DNA of 64,000 nt, taken from the NCBI RefSeq assembly GCF_900460215.1, contig NZ_UHIA01000003.1, positions 496,001-560,000 on the forward strand, written 5' to 3'. The stretch's first letter is position 1, and the number at the start of each line of letters is the position of its first letter. The translations under genes and the position numbers were made by a program. Below the pieces are notes generated by a model, which was not told the origin of the DNA, did not search any database, and saw only the letters and a program-made list of their open reading frames with translations. Below are positions 16,292-23,454 of this stretch, piece after piece. The DNA comes from Suttonella indologenes (GTDB lineage Bacteria; Pseudomonadota; Gammaproteobacteria; Cardiobacteriales; Cardiobacteriaceae).

Positions 16292-19200
16292 AGACCGAAT
16301 AGCAGGTATTTACATCACGGGCACAGAAAAAGGTGTTTTAGCAGCACAAGCTGGTAAGGACATCAACATCATTGCCAGTCAAATCAGCAATCAATCAGAG
16401 CAAGGACAAACCCAGCTGCAAGCAGGGCGCAACATCAATCTGGATACCGTACAAACCGGCAAACATCAAGAAACCCATTTTGATGCTGATAACCATGTTA
16501 TTCGCGGTTCAACTAACGAAATTGGTAGCAATATTCAAACGCAAGGTGATGTTACCCTGTTAGCAGGCAACAACCTCAATGCCAAAGCTGCCCAAGTCAG
16601 CAGCGCAAACGGTACACTCGCTGTGTCTGCCAAAAATGACATCAACATCAGCGCAGGCATCAATACGACCCATGTTGATGATGCGTCCAAACACAAAGGC
16701 AGAAGTGGCGGTGGCAATAAATTGGTTATTACCGACAAAGCCCAGAGCCACAACGAAACCGCTCAAAGCAGCACTTTTGACGGCAAACAAGTTGTATTGC
16801 AGGCAGGAAACGACGCCAACATAAAGGGCAGCAATGTCATTTCTGACAGTGGCACCCATATCCAAGCAGGCAATCATGTTCACATTGGCACAACCCTAAC
16901 CCATAATCAAAGCGAAACCTATCATCAAACCAAAAAATCAGGATTGATGAGTGCAGGTATCGGCTTCACGATTGGCAGCAAGACAAACACACAAGAAAAC
17001 CAATCCCAAAGCACCGAACATACAGGCAGCACCATAGGCAGCATCAAAGGCGATACCGCCATTATGGCAGGTAAACACTATCAACAAATCGGCAGTACCG
17101 TTTCCAGCCCGGAAGGCAACAACACCATCCATGCCCAAAGCATAGACATTCAAGCAGCACACAACCAATTAAACAGCAATACCACCCAAACCTATGAACA
17201 AAAAGGCTTAACGGTGGCATTCAGTTCGCCCGTTACCGATTTGGCACAACAAGCTATTGCCGTCGCACAAAGCAGCAAACAAGTCGGACAAAGCAAAAAT
17301 GGTCGTGTCAATGCCATGGCAGCTGCCAATGCAGGCTGGCAAGCCTATCAAACAGGTAAGAGTGCACAAAACTTAGCCAACGGGACAACCAATGCCAACC
17401 AAGTCAGCATCTCCATTACCTATGGCGAGCAAAAAAACCAACAAACCACCCAAATTCAAGCAAGCCAAGCCCAAGCAAGTCAAATTCAAGCAGGCGGTAA
17501 AACCACATTAATCGCCGCAGGTGCAGCAGAACAATCCAACATCAACATAACAGGTTCAGATGTAGCGGGTAAAGCAGGTACCACCCTGATTGCCGATAAC
17601 AACATCACACTCCAATCCGCCGAACAAAGCAGCAGAGAACGCAGCAACAACAAAAGCAGCGGCTGGAATGCAGGTGTCGCCGTATCATTCGGACAAGGAG
17701 GCTGGTCATTAGGCATTACCGCAGGTGGCAATGTCGGCAAAGGCTACGGCAATGGCGACAGCGTAACACACCACCATAGCCATATTGGCGACAAAGGCAG
17801 CCAAACCATTATCCAAAGCGGTGGCGATACCACACTAAAAGGCGCGCAAGTCATCGGCAAAGGCGTACAAGTTCATGCCAAAAACCTAAGTATTCAAAGC
17901 GTACAAGATAGCGAAACCTATCAAAGCAAACAACAAAACGCCAGTGCCCAAGTGACCGTAGGCTACGGCTTCAGTGCCGGCGGCAATTACAGCCAAAGCA
18001 AAATCAACGCCGACCACGCTTCCGTCACCGAACAAAGCGGTATTTATGCCGGAGAAGACGGTTATCAAATCAATGTGCAGAACCACACCGATTTGAAAGG
18101 CGGTTTGATTACTTCCACCCAAAAATCGGAAGACGATGGCAAAAACCGTTTTACAACGGGTACGCTCACCTTTGAAGACTTGGCGAATAAGTCGGAATAT
18201 TCGGGCAGTTCGTTTGGCGTTGGTTTAAGCGGCTCAATGGGCGGCGGTGAGAGTATGCCCAAAGAAATTGGCGGACAAAAACTGATGACTTTGGGTAGCA
18301 ATAAAACTTTTGACCTAACCGAACCTGATGGCACGCCGACTGGCGAAAGCAAAACCGTTGCTATGGGTTCGCTGAAAACTCAAACAGGTATCGGACACGA
18401 CAGTGAAAGCCAGCATTCAGTAACACATTCAGGCATTAACACCGCCAATATTGTGATTGCTGATGAGAATAAGCAAAAAGAACTCACAGGCAAAACTGCC
18501 GATGAAACAATCGGTGCAATCAAAACCGATGTAACTGTGGAAAACTACGCAGAGCATATAGGCAGCCTGAAAAATAACTTCGACAAAGAAAAAGTTTTGA
18601 AAGAACTGAACATTCAAGTCGAAGTTACCAAAGATTTCAGCGAAAACGCCAAAGCCACGATTGCCCAAGTTTATGAACCCAAGCAAGCGAAATTGCGAGA
18701 AGAAATCAAAGAATTGGAGAAGAAAAAAGACTTTTCTGACCCTAATTCAAAAGAATGGGAAATTTATCAGGCGGAACAAGATAAACTTTATGACAAAATT
18801 TATAACCTGCAATATCAAAAACGGATTTTGGAAACCGTTGTTGGTATTGTGGCGTTAGACCCTGATACGGCGATTACGCAGGGCTTATTGCAAGGCGTTG
18901 CTACAAAATTACGCCGAGAAACTTTGGATAATTCACGCAAATTTCCTGGCATTGTCGATAAAAACGGCAAAGTCTTATTAAGCAATGTTTCTTACGATAG
19001 CGATTACTTTGACGGCGTGAAGTTGGGCGGTGTTCGAGTTGATTTAGATGTTATTTGTGGTGATACGAGATGTGTAAAAAACCCAAATGGAACATTAACC
19101 TATGTAGGTGATGAGAAGTTTCCAAAATTTGAAAATGTTATAAGTCCGACTGATAATCCAGACGGATTTAAAAAGATTTCTGGTGCAACTGGTGGTATTC

Positions 19201-19484
19201 AAGGAAAAAAAGGAACATTTTTCGGTGAATATAATATTGGAAGCATGAGAGATACAGTCGTAGAAGGTTTTGCTGGCACTCATGATTATATTGGCGGTCA
19301 AATGTGGGGCTTTTATGACAAAGACGGTAATACTACGCCAGGTCGAGATACATACAATAAAAAAGATGAATATTGGTCAAGTAAAATTACCGTTGCAGCA
19401 ATTCCAGTTGCCGCTCCGTTTGCCATTAGCGATATAGTCGATAGCGACTTTATACAGGCAATTATGAAAATAAGCGGTCATTAA
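16200..19484 (+). CDS. TpsA/CdiA-like toxin, cassette 3, N-terminally truncated at a MITE
   Basis: The 1094-aa frame opens at a GTG inside the MITE; true passenger sequence starts at 16292, in the middle of the hemagglutinin repeats (matching 655 and 7325). Residues ~32-620 follow cassette 2, then from the GYG codons (~17968) cassette 1, so it is mosaic. A unique helical part and a toxin domain follow (~880-1094): DLDVICGDTRCVKN, VVEGFAGTHDYIGGQMWG, and a hydrophobic end, AIPVAAPFAISDIVD. The FAGTHDxIGGQ motif is common in CDI/Maf-type toxins; I do not know its activity. The hydrophobic tail and lipoprotein immunity fit action at a membrane. Confidence 0.82.
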   Translation: MKYLISGCLKNKMMWCASNRVGNKLPTLRLLDRIAGIYITGTEKGVLAAQAGKDINIIASQISNQSEQGQTQLQAGRNINLDTVQTGKHQETHFDADNHVIRGSTNEIGSNIQTQGDVTLLAGNNLNAKAAQVSSANGTLAVSAKNDINISAGINTTHVDDASKHKGRSGGGNKLVITDKAQSHNETAQSSTFDGKQVVLQAGNDANIKGSNVISDSGTHIQAGNHVHIGTTLTHNQSETYHQTKKSGLMSAGIGFTIGSKTNTQENQSQSTEHTGSTIGSIKGDTAIMAGKHYQQIGSTVSSPEGNNTIHAQSIDIQAAHNQLNSNTTQTYEQKGLTVAFSSPVTDLAQQAIAVAQSSKQVGQSKNGRVNAMAAANAGWQAYQTGKSAQNLANGTTNANQVSISITYGEQKNQQTTQIQASQAQASQIQAGGKTTLIAAGAAEQSNINITGSDVAGKAGTTLIADNNITLQSAEQSSRERSNNKSSGWNAGVAVSFGQGGWSLGITAGGNVGKGYGNGDSVTHHHSHIGDKGSQTIIQSGGDTTLKGAQVIGKGVQVHAKNLSIQSVQDSETYQSKQQNASAQVTVGYGFSAGGNYSQSKINADHASVTEQSGIYAGEDGYQINVQNHTDLKGGLITSTQKSEDDGKNRFTTGTLTFEDLANKSEYSGSSFGVGLSGSMGGGESMPKEIGGQKLMTLGSNKTFDLTEPDGTPTGESKTVAMGSLKTQTGIGHDSESQHSVTHSGINTANIVIADENKQKELTGKTADETIGAIKTDVTVENYAEHIGSLKNNFDKEKVLKELNIQVEVTKDFSENAKATIAQVYEPKQAKLREEIKELEKKKDFSDPNSKEWEIYQAEQDKLYDKIYNLQYQKRILETVVGIVALDPDTAITQGLLQGVATKLRRETLDNSRKFPGIVDKNGKVLLSNVSYDSDYFDGVKLGGVRVDLDVICGDTRCVKNPNGTLTYVGDEKFPKFENVISPTDNPDGFKKISGATGGIQGKKGTFFGEYNIGSMRDTVVEGFAGTHDYIGGQMWGFYDKDGNTTPGRDTYNKKDEYWSSKITVAAIPVAAPFAISDIVDSDFIQAIMKISGH

Positions 19485-19494
19485 GGTTTAGCTT

Positions 19495-19932
19495 ATGTAT
19501 CGATTATTATCAACAGCCCTTGTATTGTTGATAATGCAGGGCTGTTATTACACAACTATTGATAATGAAAAATGCTTTGTTGCCCCACAAAGCGTTCATT
19601 GTCCTGTAAGTTCTGATATTGAAAATGTTATTAGAAAAAATCCTAATAAAAGCATAAATCAAGTTAGGAGTGATATTAAATATTGTGCTAATATGTATTT
19701 TTCCAATATACGGGAATTAAATATTCCGCAAGATTTTGATAATTACATTTTCATACTTAAAGAAAAAGGTATTCCAAGAAATGATAAGGAATTGGCTTAT
19801 AATGCAGTTAGAAATATGCACATTATTTGTTTGAGTTCTTTGGGTGGTTATGATTATTATCAAAAAACCGCAGAATTTCAGAAAATAGATTATAAAAAAG
19901 AAATGGAGAAATTGTTAAATAAAAACCATTAA
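19495..19932 (+). CDS. Immunity lipoprotein for cassette 3
   Basis: 145-aa lipoprotein starting 10 bp after the toxin stop. Signal MYRLLSTALVLLIMQGC has Cys17 as lipidation site. The mature domain is Lys/Asn/Tyr-rich with several cysteines. It is the first of a series of immunity lipoproteins here and the one paired with the complete toxin. No named family recognised. Confidence 0.65.
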   Translation: MYRLLSTALVLLIMQGCYYTTIDNEKCFVAPQSVHCPVSSDIENVIRKNPNKSINQVRSDIKYCANMYFSNIRELNIPQDFDNYIFILKEKGIPRNDKELAYNAVRNMHIICLSSLGGYDYYQKTAEFQKIDYKKEMEKLLNKNH

Positions 19933-19933
19933 A

Positions 19934-19999
19934 TTTGCTATTGCCGATATAGTTGATAGCGACTTTATCCAAGCAATTATGAAAATTAGTGGTCATTGA
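19934..19999 (+). pseudogene. CDI toxin C-terminal tail fragment 2
   Basis: 22 codons, FAIADIVDSDFIQAIMKISGH and stop, repeating the end of cassette 3. It directly precedes the next immunity lipoprotein and carries that gene's upstream sequence. Confidence 0.8.
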
Positions 20000-20000
20000 T

Positions 20001-20393
20001 ATGGACATAATTTTTTTTCGTTGGAATGTAATCATTTTTTCAATGATTACACTATGTTCTTGTGAAAGTTGCGGACCAATGCCAGTAGTCTCGTGTTCAA
20101 AATATGTGGGTTCTGACTTGGAAATGTTTAGCCATAATGAGAAAAATGAAATAGAAAAAAGAAAGGATTTTGAAAGTTGTATTGCACAATCTGTATGTCC
20201 TTATGAAATTAAAAATGGTAATTTATTAGATGATACTGGTCATTTTGCACAGTATGTTGATGAAAGACAAAAACTTAATTATAGAAAAACAAAAAAATAT
20301 GATGATGCAATGAATAATTGCGTGCAATCTGTTTATAATTGTATGGTAGAAAATAAAGGATATAAGTGTTGTTTTTTGGATAAAGGTTATTAG
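20001..20393 (+). CDS. Orphan immunity lipoprotein (PMPVVSCSKYVGSDLE family, intact)
   Basis: 130 aa from ATG 20001, one base after the toxin-tail stop. The signal ends at lipobox LCSC. The mature protein has DFESCIAQSVCPYEIK and the C-terminal motif CMVENKGYKC. It is the intact relative of the broken gene at 12574. It is probably a periplasmic, lipid-anchored immunity factor for a toxin allele no longer present. An upstream GTG (19989) lies within the toxin tail and is less likely. Confidence 0.68.
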   Translation: MDIIFFRWNVIIFSMITLCSCESCGPMPVVSCSKYVGSDLEMFSHNEKNEIEKRKDFESCIAQSVCPYEIKNGNLLDDTGHFAQYVDERQKLNYRKTKKYDDAMNNCVQSVYNCMVENKGYKCCFLDKGY

Positions 20394-20403
20394 ATTAACA
20401 GTT

Positions 20404-20790
20404 ATGTTTGTGCGTTGTTTTAAAGTTGTCATTATTGTTTTTATAATGGTAATGACAACTTCTTGTAATCCTTGTTTATTTGCAGTAACCAGTTGCACTC
20501 CGAAAGGATATACACACCATAAAGGATATGATGTTGATTTTTATATTAAAAACAATGTAGATGATAAAACAAAAATTGAAGACATTCGATACTGTCTTTC
20601 TATCTCCTGTCCAGAAGAAATAAAAAAATATAATTTTCCAAATGAAAAGGGAAACTATATACAAGAAATTAGAAAAATATTGAATAATTCACCTGTTGCT
20701 AACAATTGTTTAAGAAATAGTTATTTTTGTATGGAAAATAAAGGATATTCAAAAAGACCATTGGTAACGAAAGATAAAGATTATGAATAA
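20404..20790 (+). CDS. Orphan immunity lipoprotein (SCNPC family, intact)
   Basis: 128 aa, 10 bp after the preceding lipoprotein gene. The signal MFVRCFKVVIIVFIMVMTTSC carries lipobox TTSC (Cys21). The mature domain has the shared cysteine pattern (DIRYCLSISCPEEIKK) and ends YFCMENKGYSKRP. It is a paralogue of 12194 and 12969. Two immunity genes in a row without a toxin between them suggest stacking of old immunity genes. Confidence 0.68.
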   Translation: MFVRCFKVVIIVFIMVMTTSCNPCLFAVTSCTPKGYTHHKGYDVDFYIKNNVDDKTKIEDIRYCLSISCPEEIKKYNFPNEKGNYIQEIRKILNNSPVANNCLRNSYFCMENKGYSKRPLVTKDKDYE

Positions 20791-20803
20791 GTTAGTAAAA
20801 TCT

Positions 20804-20929
20804 AAAAATGATGAAACTATTTCCGACAAGGTAACTGCTGTCGCCATTCCTGTCGCTGCACCGTTTGCTATTGCTGATATAGTCGATCATGATTTTATCC
20901 AAGCAATTATGAAAATTAGTGGTCATTGA
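20804..20929 (+). pseudogene. CDI toxin C-terminal tail fragment 3
   Basis: 41 codons plus stop (DETISDKVTAVAIPVAAPFA ... IMKISGH), the longest of the three copies of this toxin tail. It is followed by the first bases of a 20001-type lipoprotein gene (20931-20954), cut off by a palindromic repeat. Confidence 0.8.
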
Positions 20930-20954
20930 TATGGACATAATTTTTTTTCGTTGG

Positions 20955-20996
20955 AGCAAGGTAGGGTGGGCAACAAGTTGCCCACCCTACCTTGCT
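20955..20996. repeat. Perfect 42-bp palindrome: collapsed GTAGGG element
   Basis: AGCAAGGTAGGGTGGGCAAC, two bases, then its exact reverse complement. It is both ends of the MITE-like element without the middle. It joins a truncated lipoprotein gene to a toxin tail. Confidence 0.85.
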
Positions 20997-21229
20997 ATTC
21001 ACACAGCAGTTATTTTGCGGAAGTGCCTGAACAGTATCAAAGGGATGAAAATGGAAATGTTGTTGAGAAAAATGGCGAACCTGTTTTAACGGAAGCTTGG
21101 AAAGATTATACGGAAAAGTGGGGAGTTCCTAAAATGGGTAATGATGGGAAATATATCAATCATGCAGTTCCCAAGTTAGTAGTTCCCAATAAACCAAATG
21201 GAGAAAAATATGAAGAAAAACATTTCTAA
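20995..21229 (+). pseudogene. CDI toxin C-terminal fragment related to the 13345 toxin
   Basis: Encodes YSHSSYFAEVPEQYQRDENG and about 55 further residues up to a stop. The first part matches the end of the toxin at 13345-15267 (YSHSSYFAEKPTPYL). The 5' part is replaced by the 42-bp palindrome. The reading frame through the repeat from TTG 20951 is accidental. Its 3' end contains the ribosome site of the next gene. Confidence 0.75.
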
Positions 21230-21521
21230 TCTAATGTTAATATTATTTTGCTCAATAATCCTTTCTAGTTGCTTTTTTGGCAGTTGTGCAAATTGGAATT
21301 GCTCCAAACTTAATCCACGCTGGGTAAAAGCAGTTGATACATGCACAACTGAAAATCGCACCTTTGTTTTGCATGAATTAGGCAACCAATTAGGATATAA
21401 ATCTATTACCGAAGTCTCATTTAGTGAAATTGGGCAACATATTTCTTCTCAATGTATTTACCATAGCGGTAAATATGATATTCATAAAGATAAACAGTAT
21501 GGGCATTTGTTTGCAAAATGA
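21210..21521 (+). CDS. Immunity lipoprotein following the 20995 toxin fragment
   Basis: 103 aa from ATG 21210, chosen for its ribosome site GGAGAAAAAT; it overlaps the toxin tail stop. The signal ends at lipobox LSSC. The mature domain is Cys-rich (CFFGSCANWNCSK). It is expected to be a periplasmic lipid-anchored immunity protein for a toxin of the SHSSYFAE type. No named family recognised. Confidence 0.65.
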   Translation: MKKNISNLMLILFCSIILSSCFFGSCANWNCSKLNPRWVKAVDTCTTENRTFVLHELGNQLGYKSITEVSFSEIGQHISSQCIYHSGKYDIHKDKQYGHLFAK

Positions 21522-21620
21522 TTACGCCGATGTGTTATAGCCAGCGTAGCCTGTGCAATTAACACAAAATGGTAAATGGTAGATACTATCTTCCCAGTCA
21601 AGCCTATATTGTAAAAAAAT

Positions 21621-22619
21621 TCACACAGTTTGGGCTTGATAAACGGTTTGATGTTTAAGTACACCAAAACAAATGTGTACCAATCGGCGCATACTCGCCC
21701 CAATCGCTTGCATTTTTGTTTTACCACGCGCCAACAAGCGCTCATAATGGGCTTGAATATCAGGATTGTAACGCTTGGCAACAATGGCTGGCATATACAG
21801 TAAAGCCCGCATTCTGCTGTTGCCACGTTTGCTCAACATGACTTTGCCTTTGAATTGACCCGATTGTTTTTCTTTGGGAATTAAGCCCCAAAAGACTGCC
21901 ATTTGTGCTGCGCCGGTAAATTGTCGGCTGCGGTACAATACCGCCATATCTAAGGCAGTTGCTTTACCCACAGCAGGAATACTTTGCAATAGCTTAATAT
22001 CGTTTTTTAAATCAGGGTGTTGGTCAATGTGATTATCCACATCGTTTTGCAAGTCGGCAATATTTTGTTCCAAAGCCGCAATCATTTGGTTCAATGACAA
22101 CAACACTTTCTCGGGTGTATTGGCGATTTGGGCTGAATGTAAGCGATTATTTTCACGTTGTAAATCGGCTTTCAAAGCGTCCAAACGAGCCAATTTGGCT
22201 TTAAGCTGGCGAATGTGGGTCGCTTCAGGCTGCCACAGTTCAATATCTATGGTGGGCGTTGCACCGTATAAGGCAATCACTTTGCTGTCGCTTTTGTCAG
22301 TTTTGTGCACCGTACCCAGAGATTTGGCAAAATCAAGGATGTACTTGGGATTAACGATGCTGACTTTGATGCCTTTATCGTGTAAAAAATATGCCAACAA
22401 CTCGTGATAAACGCCTGTTGCTTCCATAATCACATGAACGGTAGATAAATCAGTGGTGATGTTTTTCTCAATCCATTCAATGAATTTCAGGCAGCCATCG
22501 GGATTGTTGTCCAAAATTTTGCTGCGGATGCTGCGTTTGCGGATGTCTTTAAGGTAGGCAATGTCCCATTTTTGTTGAGAAACATCAACGCCTATGATAT
22601 GTTGAATGCTGTCCACCAT
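21621..22619 (-). CDS. IS110-family transposase (DEDD recombinase)
   Basis: 332 aa, the usual length. The N-terminal RuvC-like domain has IGVDVSQ (Asp11), IMEATGVYH and HKTDKSDSKVIA, the DEDD residues. A coiled region follows (~120-180), then the C-terminal Transposase_20 domain (LLQSIPAVGKATALDMAV) with the catalytic Ser motif LSKRGNSRMRALL. Such enzymes (also the Piv invertase group) insert without classical terminal repeats and are now known to be guided by a bridge RNA from a non-coding end. The gene is intact and stands between the last immunity gene and hlyC-tpsB. Confidence 0.93.
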   Translation of the reverse strand: MVDSIQHIIGVDVSQQKWDIAYLKDIRKRSIRSKILDNNPDGCLKFIEWIEKNITTDLSTVHVIMEATGVYHELLAYFLHDKGIKVSIVNPKYILDFAKSLGTVHKTDKSDSKVIALYGATPTIDIELWQPEATHIRQLKAKLARLDALKADLQRENNRLHSAQIANTPEKVLLSLNQMIAALEQNIADLQNDVDNHIDQHPDLKNDIKLLQSIPAVGKATALDMAVLYRSRQFTGAAQMAVFWGLIPKEKQSGQFKGKVMLSKRGNSRMRALLYMPAIVAKRYNPDIQAHYERLLARGKTKMQAIGASMRRLVHICFGVLKHQTVYQAQTV

Positions 22620-22694
22620 GGTGTCTTTCCTTGTTCATGCAGTGTCTGCGAGCCAAATCGCGCACTTGGATACTATTCAGATTAAACTGATGGG

Positions 22695-22763
22695 AAACAG
22701 AGCAGGTTCATCTACGTTACAGCGTCATTGCGCTTAGGTTGGACTCAATTTCCTGCTCTGTTT
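22695..22763. other. 12-bp inverted repeat upstream of the IS110 transposase (possible structured end)
   Basis: AAACAGAGCAGG at 22695-22706 and its complement at 22752-22763, separated by 45 bp, on the 5' side of the transposase gene. It could be part of the element's non-coding end and of a structured RNA, or a terminator-like relic. Confidence 0.4.
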
Positions 22764-22814
22764 GGTTTTTGTGTGCATAATACGTTTTTATCCACACATT
22801 TGGAAAGATACAAG

Positions 22815-22901
22815 GATGGGCAACTCGTTGCTCACGCAGTTCAGTCTCATATGCTAAGGCTATGTTTTAACGTGAAATATTTCATCTCAGACTGCCTGAA
22901 A
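22815..22901. repeat. Degenerate relic of the GTAGGG MITE-like element
   Basis: Parallels 16145-16227 (GGGCAACTCGTTGCTCACGCAG, then TGTTTTAACGTGAAATATTT and a decayed uptake word), with many substitutions. It is an older copy than A and B. Confidence 0.6.
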
Positions 22902-22941
22902 CCATTTTTTGTTTTAACCAACACTAACCCTAACTTAAAAT

Positions 22942-23400
22942 ATGCCCATCACTCCACCCTTAAACATCATCTCCCCTAAACTCTACCCCAATGAACAATG
23001 GAACGAAAGCGAAGCACTTGGTGCCATCACTTGGTTATGGTATCAGTCGCCTACGCATCGCCAAGTGCCTATTGTGGAGATGATGACGTATGTGTTGCCT
23101 GTGTTAAAAAACGGGCAATTCGCTTTGTTTTGCAAGGGTTCTCAACCAATCGGTTATATTTCGTGGGCCTATTTTGATGAAGTGGCACAGGCGCATTATT
23201 TGCAATCCGACCGCCATTTGCGCGACAACAGCGATTGGAACTGTGGCGACAATATTTGGCTGATTCAATGGTTTGCGCCATTGGGACACAGTCATCAAAT
23301 GCGCTTAGCGGTACGCCGGTTATTTCCCAATACGACTGTACGCGCCTTGTATCATAAAGGGAGCGATAAGGGTTTGAGAATTTTAACTTTTAAAACTTGA
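22942..23400 (+). CDS. HlyC/RtxC-type toxin-activating acyltransferase homologue
   Basis: 152 aa, resembling HlyC, which transfers a fatty acid from acyl-ACP to lysines of RTX toxins. Visible family features are GAITWLWYQSPTHR (catalytic His39, equivalent to HlyC His23), PIGYISWAYFDE, GDNIWLIQWFAPLG and VRALYHK. The residue aligned with the catalytic Asp92 of HlyC (IDWIAPFG) is Gln109 here, so activity may differ. It stands 54 bp upstream of tpsB; meningococcal TPS loci also pair an HlyC-like gene with tpsB. No RTX toxin is nearby, so the substrate may be the TpsA exoprotein (inference). The ribosome site is weak. Confidence 0.85.
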   Translation: MPITPPLNIISPKLYPNEQWNESEALGAITWLWYQSPTHRQVPIVEMMTYVLPVLKNGQFALFCKGSQPIGYISWAYFDEVAQAHYLQSDRHLRDNSDWNCGDNIWLIQWFAPLGHSHQMRLAVRRLFPNTTVRALYHKGSDKGLRILTFKT

Positions 23401-23454
23401 TGCAATCGTGTATTGAATGCCCATTGATGATTTTATTGATTTTGCGACCATGCC

